A DNA stretch of 64,000 nt, from contig CM019063.1 in NCBI GenBank assembly GCA_009667805.1, positions 189,902,661 to 189,966,660 on the forward strand, in the 5' to 3' direction. The DNA comes from Leptobrachium leishanense (lineage: Eukaryota; Chordata; Amphibia; Anura; Megophryidae). The position numbers were made by a program, and so were the translations under genes. The notes under the pieces are model-generated. The model was not told where the DNA came from. It did not search any database and worked only from the letters and a program-made list of their open reading frames with translations. Shown in pieces: positions 56,747-64,000 of this stretch (positions are counted from its first letter, which is position 1; the number at the start of each line of letters is the position of its first letter).

Positions 56747-57571
56747 GTTGGAAGTAGCAAGATTTCGTTAGTGACTGAATGAGAGGAAGGAAGGAGAGAT
56801 CAGTGTCCAAGAGGACCCCTAGGCAACGAGCCTGAGAGGTAGAAGTAGTGGTGGCACCATTCACCTGAAAGGAAATGGGTGCAAGAATGGAGGTTTTATA
56901 GGGAGGGAAGACTAGAAGTTCAATTTTAGAGAGGTTGAGCTTCAGGAAACCGGACGTCATCCTGTCGGAGACATCTGACAGGCAGGCAGTAACACGGTCC
57001 AATACGGAAGGAGAGAGATCAGGAGAGGAAAGGTAGATTTGGGTGTCGCCAGCATAGAGATGATAATGGAGTCCATAGGAAGAAATGAGGTTGCCCAGAG
57101 AGACGGTATAGATTGAGAAGGATAGGGGACCCAGAACAGAGCCTTGAGGTACCCCAACCAAGAGAGGAACCGGTGGTGAAGAAGAGTCACTGGCAAAGGA
57201 GACACTGAAGGAGCGAAGAGAGAGGTAGGAAGAGAACCAGGATGGAGCGGTGTCACCGAGGCCAAGTTGACGCAGTGGGAGCAGCAGGAGAGGGTGGTCA
57301 ACAGTGTCAAATGAAGTGGAAAGGTCAAAAGAATAAGGAGGGAGAAGTGACCTTTGGCTTTAGCAGCAGCTATATCATTAGTCCCCTCGGTCAGAGCAGA
57401 CTCAGCAGATTGCTGGGAGCGAACGCCAGACTGGTGTGGATCAAGCAGAGAGTTAGCAGTGAGAAAATTGGTGAGCTGTTTATAGACAAGGCGTTCTAGG
57501 ATTTTGAGGCAAAGGGGAGTAATGAAATGGGATGGTAGTTCAGAAACATCTGGGATAACAAGGTTCACCAT
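56747..57571 (-). pseudogene. L2-like LINE reverse-transcriptase segment
   Basis: The minus-strand frame 57161-56747 has [33 protein letters not shown] and [16 protein letters not shown]. The RT active site YADD has become YAGD (57046-57057). The upstream frame 57571-57160 contains KILERLVYKQLTNFL and LLDPHQSGVR. The protein continues at 54591 with ALIISCLDYCNLLLSGL, beyond Tc1 element 4. Confidence 0.85.
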
Positions 57572-57827
57572 TACTGCCCTAGAGTATCCCTTTAGGTAAA
57601 TATTTTAGCATGGTAAAAGCCAATAAATAAATAAATGCGTATATAAGGAATTATTCATTTATTTTATATATGCTCTTGTTCATCTGTATATGTACTCCTA
57701 CCTGTATATACTTTTCTTTGCTTGCTTGCTTCCGTGGGAGGACATGTTACGCCAATACAGTCCGTTACATGTTTTTGCTGTTTGTGGTATATGCACTCAC
57801 GCTTTTTCATTTTTGCACTTATTCCAA

Positions 57828-58625
57828 ATACTTTAGGTGCTATTTCAAGGTTGGTGTTAGCTTACCCAGAACTGCCGTAAACTTACTAGAGGTGCAATAG
57901 GGCCTTCTTCCCTAGTGAACGCCAACGGTAGCGTTCGGGTGAGTAAGCGTTAACGTCAGGAAGGATAAGTGACTTTAATGCATAGCACCCATATTACCTT
58001 CCTAATGCCAAACCCATTAAAAATCCATTAGTGCATTGGTGATTGCGCTATCTTGCACAAGCTTATTGAACTTTGCACACCCTATATATAACATGGGGAG
58101 CGCAATCAGTAATTAGCGCTAGGATAAGTAAGGTATTACAAAGTCGTAAAGCTAATCAACGCACTAATGCGTTAACAGATTTTTTACCGGCACCTAGAAG
58201 CTGGTGCTAATGGATTCCGCTTTTGCAGAATCAATTAGCACCAGCTAAAGCCCCTCCAATATATCCGATACTCACTGCTCATGCTGCAGGCAAATTGCCC
58301 CAGTCTACGTCCACTATCACTCCATGGCGCGTCACGATCTCGTAGTCTGGCAGCGCATCCCTTCCTGGAGTCCTATGGTACTTGGGGCGGTACAGAAGTG
58401 CTACCACGAGTATCAATGAGGGTACTGCAGAGCATGTCGCTGAAGTATCGCCTGCCCCAGAATCTCCCACTAAAATGAGAACACCACGAGGAAACCTGCA
58501 GGTGTAGGTTTTCCCCATTAGCATTCTCATTTTAGCGTTAACTAGTGCATAGTGCCAATAGTCTATGGAGTTGTTGAGTTTACAACAGCTGTGGTTAAGT
58601 TAGCACCAACATTGGAATGTTGTCA
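57828..58625. mobile_element. Family A MITE, copy 4 (inverse)
   Basis: The left end GGTTGGTGTTAGCTTACCCA and right end TTAAGTTAGCACCAACATTG are inverse, with about 45-bp TIRs. The interior resembles 2116-2993 read in inverse (GGTGCTAATGGATTC, ACCTGCAGGTGTAGGTTTTC). Confidence 0.78.
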
Positions 58626-59285
58626 CCCTAGTCCTGAGCAAGGTAACCTTACAATCATATGCTCACTCTCTGTCCGCAACCTGCCATGGAGCTCAGGACA
58701 CTGTTGAGTACACAAAAGAATGATTTAAATAATCTTAATATTATTCTTACTTTGCTGAACTAAGCAGAAGAAAATATGGATTGCCATTATTCTGCTATTA
58801 AACCGAGAACTCCAAAACTACTATAATTTGTCAATTTACAAAGCAGGAAAAAATTATCTCTTGAATCACTGTTATTCTTTGTGTATCAAGTAATTGAAAT
58901 TCTAGAACGCCAATTTCTATGATTTATATGTCTTAATCACTACAGTCATGTGGAATAATCTTGGTATGGAATTTATAAATCAATATTTAATTGACCTCTA
59001 CTCTAATGGCTTCTTAATTGGCTTCTACTCACAAAGTCACACAGCATAAGTTTCTTTCATCCTTAATGGATACTATATCATTTTAAGTTATGGGCTGTAA
59101 GGTTATTAGATTGACTTTTTTTGTTTTTTGTGGGCTATTTTTCAAATACTACTTTTTTATGTTTTTGGAAGACTTGTATACTAGTTGCCAATTTTCTCAA
59201 TAGAAAAGCTGTCACTTGAAAAATAAGAGAAACCTTGTGACTGGACACTGAATACAGTGCACCTGCTAAACAAACTGGCATGCGT
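58626..59285. other. No gene recognised
   Basis: AT-rich sequence without recognised motif, repeat or terminus. Confidence 0.6.
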
Positions 59286-59289
59286 ATTA

Positions 59290-60005
59290 AATGGATTCTC
59301 ATTTCCCTTCCAATGAGCGCGGACTCCCCATATTAAATATTTGGGAATCATTTTACCAATTGACCTTTCCCAACTGTATGCCCACAACATTGACCCCATT
59401 TTGTCTCACACTGAAAAGCTGCTGTCGGCCTGGGATTCACTCCCCCTCTCCTACTTAGGTCGGGCGTTTCTCGTCAAAATGACGTTATTTCCCAAACTGC
59501 TCCACCCTCTACAGGTACTGCCATACTTCTGTGGCCCTCTGATATTCGCACATTTCACAAATTGTACGCTTCATTTATCTGGCAGGGCCAACGGGCTTGC
59601 ATCTCTCTCTCTGGTCTCCAACAGTCACGTTCCCGGGGAGGCATTAATTTCTCAAATATTCTAGATTATAATCTGGCCGACCTTTATTGCTACATCTCGG
59701 ATTGGTTAGGGGGCACTTCCCACTACATTGACCATGAGGTGGAACATGCGTTAATGCCTGCCTCCTCCTGGTTAGCTTTTTTCCACCAGCACTAGCCGTT
59801 TGCCTCTCCACTATTGCGAAGCAATCCTTTGCTGTACACCACCAAGCGAGCCTGGATTCAGGTTCATAACCGATTGGTCTCTCATTCTTCACAATCCTGA
59901 CTTCCAAAGAGTGTCTCCAGCCCCTATATTTCACACGTTGGCCAAACGAGGCATGACACAATTACATCACTACATGGATGCGGTGTCGACATTACCCCCA
60001 CACAC
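59290..60005 (+). pseudogene. L1-like ORF2 fragment, post-RT region
   Basis: The frame from about 59320 contains KYLGIILP, LLSAWDSLPLSYLGRAFLVK and LLHPLQVLPYF. This is the conserved L1 block after the RT palm (YLG..., W..L..S..GR....KM...P.LLY..Q). A frame change near 59565 leads to MYASFIWQGQRACISLSGLQ. The sequence continues with many breaks to about 60000. It resembles the minus-strand L1 at 61477-64000 but is a different, older copy. Confidence 0.78.
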
Positions 60006-60009
60006 TGCT

Positions 60010-60603
60010 GTCTACACTGCTGTAAAAAAGACGCGCAAAAATGCATGCGCATTAACTTTGCGCGCAGAAATCAGTATGTGGACTGTTTTTTCATGCGATT
60101 CAGCCAATCAGAATTAAAAACCTTAATTGTCTCACGTTAAGTTTTTGCACCTGTCAAAGTCAATTTGAGTATATATGCTGCAGCAATAATAAAAACACGC
60201 ACAACTTCTCCATTTTATTGTTTGGGTATGTGTAGAATGTGTAACTATACTTTGCTGTATTTTTTTTTGGGCTGGTGTATTTGATTTCGGCCAAGACGTT
60301 CAGATTTGCCTTTACCACCAGCTTTTCAAGGACGTTAAAATTAAATATGCGCGCAAACGTTGTGCGCTAAATTTTGTGCGCTGGTACGCGGATGGTATTA
60401 CAAACGCATTTGCACTCACAATGTCAAGTATAGGACGCATGCAGTACAGTACGTTCGCGCAAGTTCACCCGCGGTAGACGTTAACGCGCATTTTTTGCAC
60501 GGACATTGTAATACGACGTTCAGCGCAAAGGGTTTTGCCCCTCGCGTTAATGCGTTTTTGCGAACGCGTTAACGTTTGCGCAAAGAATGTAATAGAGCCC
60601 TAG
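60010..60603. mobile_element. CpG-rich MITE (family A relative)
   Basis: Rich in GCGCAAA/TTTGCGC words. The right end GCGCAAAGAATGTAATAGAGCCCTA resembles the family A right end (AATGTAATAGCGCCCTC). Left boundary is uncertain, probably near AAAAAAGACGCGCAAAAATG. It separates two pieces of the L1 fragment. Confidence 0.55.
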
Positions 60604-60840
60604 GTGTTTTATTCCCTAAGATAATAATGGGATATGCTGTACAGAATTCTTCACCGTGCCTACATGGCCCCAATAGAATGGCCCGTGCGGGTTTATCACC
60701 CACTGCTGAATACCTTTAATGCCGACCCCCCCCCCCCGGCCGGCATTATTTTTGGTGCTGCCCTTCGTCCAGTTATTTTGGGTTTCTGTATGCAGGTTTG
60801 GTTTCACAGTTCTCCATATTGACGTCCCTGCCACTCCCGA
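60604..60840 (+). pseudogene. L1-like fragment continued
   Basis: The frame from 60634 starts MLYRILHRAYMAPIEW, matching the L1 block that precedes the C-terminal zinc-binding motif (compare RWYIHPRRLAKMYP in the minus-strand L1). It ends before the T-rich tract at 60850. Confidence 0.6.
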
Positions 60841-60859
60841 ATGGTCTATCTTTTTTTTT

Positions 60860-61140
60860 AAAATTCAAAAGATTTGTATTGTTATTAATAGAGAATAAAC
60901 AATACAAAAAAGAGGAAATACAGTAGAGTCTCGTATCAGGTACGGTGAAACGCGAGACCCGTCATCAAACTATGCATAACAACAAACTTTTCAAACTACT
61001 CCCTCGATTATCATTAAGGGAGAATAAACAATACAGAAAAGAGGAAATACAATAGGGTCTCGTATCGTATACGGTGCATATGCGAGACCCGTCCTCAAGC
61101 TGTGTATACCCGCGAACATTTCAAGCTACTCCCTCAATTA
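60860..61140 (-). repeat. Two tandem 125-bp units in the L1 3' UTR
   Basis: GAGAATAAACAATACARAAA, GAGGAAATACARTAGRGTCT and CGTATC..TACGGTG recur at 60890 and 61020, each followed by CGAGACCCGTC and ACTCCCTC. Confidence 0.85.
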
Positions 61141-61257
61141 TTCTTTAGTTTAAAGAGCTATGCGCCGTCGAGACTACAACATCCAATGTTGAAAGATAAA
61201 GATCGTGAGAGAAGCATCAAAAGAGAAGAAAAAAACATAAAAAAATATATATAAATA

Positions 61258-61292
<35 letters not shown>
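61258..61292. repeat. (TA)n microsatellite
   Basis: TA-rich tract with TAAATAAATAA edges in the L1 3' UTR. Confidence 0.88.
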
Positions 61293-61299
<7 letters not shown>

Positions 61300-61476
61300 T
61301 AAGTGAATAAATAAAAATTTAAGAGAAACCTCCGTGTGCTTGGCGTACTGTCATTAAAGAAGGAAAAACCTTGCATAGATGTCCCCAAGGAGGCACTAAA
61401 GGGAAAAGGAGGAAGAAAAGGAAGGAGAAGAGGAAAGCAGGGAGAGGGGGTGAGCCCAACCCCGCCAGCCCTTCGT

Positions 61477-64000
61477 CTAGCCTGAGAAAGCAATGCGAGC
61501 AGAGGCCGGGGAGGCAAACGCCGCCAGCCATGGCGACCAAACCATCTCAAAGTGGGCCATTCTGTCGAGAACCACTGCCGTCAGGCGTTCCATCGTAATC
61601 ATGTGCCAAATTTTGGCTTCTATCAGCTGGCGCGGGGGAGGGGGGCCCTTCCAGGTCCTAGCCAAACAGATGCGTACCGCAGCACACACCCTAGAGACCA
61701 GAGAATGCTCGCCTCGTGTAAGGCGTGCCTCGAGGTGCGGATGGTTGAGGAGTGCTGTCCAGGGGTCCAGACCTAAGTGTATCCCTAGTGCCCTGCTCAA
61801 ATCCCCAAACACCTCTGTCCAAATAGTCCTGACCATGCCACAGTCCCACCATGCATGCAGATATGTTCCCTCTTCGCCACATCCCCTGAAGCAGGTCGAC
61901 GGCATCCCCGGGTACATCTTTGCGAGGCGCCGCGGGTGGATATACCACCTCGCCATGACCTTGTAACAGTTCTCACGAACCGCGGTGCAGATTGTGACCC
62001 GGGAGGTCCTGTCAATAACGTCTGCCCACTCATCGCCCTCCAGAGAGCTCCCTAGATCCTTTTCCCACCGTGCAACGTAAGGCGCCTCCTGCGGAAAGGT
62101 CGCATCCAGAATGTGGGAATAGAGCGAGGATATCAAGCCGCGCCCTCTATTCTTCAGACGGCAGCAGGTCTCGTAGAGGGTCAGTCTGTGGTCCGGCGTC
62201 TCTCCAAGAGTTCCCCTGACAAAATGTAGTAGTTGGAGGGCTCTAAATGTCTCCGAGGGGGGTAGCGCTTTCGACTCCCTTAGATAGCCAAGGGTGACCG
62301 GGTGACCCTGCAAAGTCAGATCGCGCAGCTCTGTGATATCAGATCTGAGCCACCAACTGAACGCCCTAGGAGGGTTACCCTCCGGGAACTTTGGATTGTA
62401 GAATAAAGATTGGAGGCCTGAACCCGGGGGGGACAGACCGTCCTCCTCTCTATAAAGGTTCCAAAGGCGCAGTGAATGCTGCAGCGTGGGGCTATTGTGG
62501 AGTGTCCAGCGAGTGGCTCTAGGGGCCCATTGAAGCGTGCGCAATAGATGAGGTCCCCCCATATCTTGTTCAAGGGTAGTCCAGAGCGGAGCCCCACTTC
62601 TTAGGTTAATCATTGAGAGCATCGCAAATTGGGCCGCCTTGTAATAGGAGTAGAGGTGTGGGACTCCCATGCCCCCCCATCCCCTGGACTGAAACATAAG
62701 GTTTTTAGACAACCGACCTCTACGCCCTCCCCAAATAAAGGAGTGGATAGCCGACTGAAGGAAAGTCAGGTCTGCCCTGCTAATAGGAATTGTCAGTGTT
62801 CTGAAAAGGTACAGCAGCTTCGGGAGCAGGGTCATCTTGACCACGTATATCCGACCAAAGAGCGAAAGGTGTAAATGGGACCATGCCGACAGCAATGCGT
62901 GGAGGGTAGGAAGCAATACCCCGTAATTTGCCGTGTACAGCTGATCCCAGGTGGGAGTCAGCTGGGTCCCCAGGGAGCCCATAGATGAGCGGCACCATCG
63001 AAAAGGGAACCAATCTCGAACCACTGCCCCCTCCTCCTCCTGTTAGGTTAAGGTCAAGCACCTCGCTCTTATCCGCATTAAGTTTATAGCCCGAGACCCT
63101 ACCAAAGTCCCTCAGGGCCCTCATCAGATTGGGGAGAGTGGTGATGGGCGAGGTCAGGTGACAAGAGGACATCGTCAGCAAAAAGCGACAGCTTATATGG
63201 TTTTCCCCCTACTTCCACTCCTCGGACATCAGGGTGGTTCCTAATATACGCCGCCAGGGGTTCTATAGATAGGGTGAATATGAGCGGCGACAAGGGGCAT
63301 CCCTGTCAGGTCCCGTTTAAAATAGAAAAGGGGGCCCGAGAGGAACCCCCCCGTGTCAACCTGCGCCCCGCATATAAAGCCCGTAATGCCGTCAAAAGGT
63401 CTCCCCGTATTCCAAAGGAGGCCAACGTCACCCATAAATAGTTCCAATCAACCCGGTCAAAGGCCTTTTCGGCGTCTAGAGAGAGGAGAAAAGAGCCTCT
63501 ACCCGAGGTTTTAGCGACCTGAATCAGATTAAGGGCCCGTCTGATATTATCCGGGGCCTCTCTACCGGGAACAAATCCCACCTGATCGGGATGGATAACC
63601 TCGGCGATATAGCGTCCAAGTCTGTTAGCCAGAATTTTGGCGTAGATCTTCATGTCAACGTTTATCAGGGAGATGGGCCTATAGCTGGGGCACACCGCCG
63701 GGTCCTTGCCTGGCTTGGGGATGACCACTATGTGGGCCAGGAGCATGTCAGAAGACAGGACCTCCTTTCCCTTCATGTAGGTATTAAACAGTCTGGTCAG
63801 GGGCTGGAGTAGAGTCGGACTCAATCCCTTATAGTAGGGGACCGAGAAACCATCTGGGCCCGGGGATTTAGAGGAATGCAAGTGTTTAATCACCGCTGCT
63901 ATTTCCCCCGTTGAGATGGGGGCTGCCATGTCCATACGCTGCGGGTGGCTGAAGGAAGGCAAGGCGGTGCAACCGAGAAATTCCCTGATAAGTGTCTCCC
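61477..64000 (-). pseudogene. L1 ORF2: reverse transcriptase and C-terminal domain
   Basis: A relatively young LINE-1 protein gene, read from the window edge. RT motifs in order are SPGPDGFSVPYYK, VVIPKPGKDP..YRPISLIN, DQVGFVPGRE, LSLDAEKAFDRVDW (about 63445-63495), GCPLSPLIF and the catalytic LFADDVLL (about 63165-63190). The frame 63024-61477 carries the long post-RT region (FGRIYVVKMTLLPKLLYLF) and the C-terminal C-x3-C-x7-H-x4-C motif CFRGCGEEGTYLHAWWDC (about 61835-61890). Breaks are a TGA at 63306-63308 (in place of Arg before QGCPLSP) and frameshifts near 63175 and 63025. The N-terminal endonuclease is outside the window. Confidence 0.9.

Larger units (their letters stand above)
60849..64000 (-). 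mobile_element. L1 (Tx1-like) retrotransposon, 3' part
   Basis: Poly-T at 60850-60859 is the poly-A tail of a minus-strand L1. The 3' UTR (60860-61476) holds a tandem duplication and a TA microsatellite. ORF2 runs from 61477 past the window edge. The element continues beyond 64000. Confidence 0.85.

Overview
This is eukaryotic, almost certainly amphibian (probably frog) DNA. It combines Tx1-like L1, L2/CR1-like LINEs, a Penelope-like element tail, Tc1 elements, many hAT, piggyBac-type and Harbinger-type non-autonomous elements and long simple-sequence arrays, all AT-rich and full of stop codons. The species assignment is an inference from this repeat mix. I found no convincing host exon, tRNA, rRNA, CRISPR array or bacterial-type operon. 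Every protein-like stretch that can be identified is a decayed transposon protein, and most other long open frames are by-products of tandem repeats.

Layout. 0-3 kb: minisatellite, Penelope-like tail with a hammerhead-like hairpin, and an inverted-repeat MITE (called family A here). 3.8-6 kb: a hAT carrying a minisatellite, then a Tc1 element whose catalytic segment is inverted. 6.3-9.5 kb: L1 fragment, piggyBac-type MITE, small hAT, L2 tail. 10.4-15.1 kb: family A, then two hATs (11041-12866, 13371-15120) filled with the same minisatellite. 15.1-26.1 kb: one LINE into which a second LINE, three large hATs, a piggyBac-type MITE and palindromic MITEs have inserted. 26.1-27.2 kb: Tc1 stub running into a 51-bp minisatellite. 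27.2-32.4 kb: nested hAT elements and direct repeats. 32.7-39.1 kb: a nearly full-length L2-like LINE interrupted by a hAT with a 1.8 kb TG-rich array, followed by a 71-bp minisatellite. 41-42.7 kb: L2 tail and a second hammerhead-like hairpin. 42.7-48.4 kb: a Tc1 element split by an LTR retrotransposon with a PNMA-like Gag. 48.6-57.6 kb: another L2-like LINE broken by a large hAT (itself holding piggyBac-type, palindromic and Harbinger MITEs) and by a Tc1 that holds a hAT MITE. 57.8-64 kb: family A, L1 fragments, and an L1 copy running off the end.

The strongest observation is that five separate hAT-type elements, each bounded by an 8-bp target-site duplication readable in the sequence, carry arrays of the same short minisatellite (core GCCCCAGCTCATGGAT). 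Two of them also carry a long CpG-rich hairpin. The minisatellite has apparently been spread through the genome as transposon cargo. Target-site duplications also give a clear insertion order in two nested regions.
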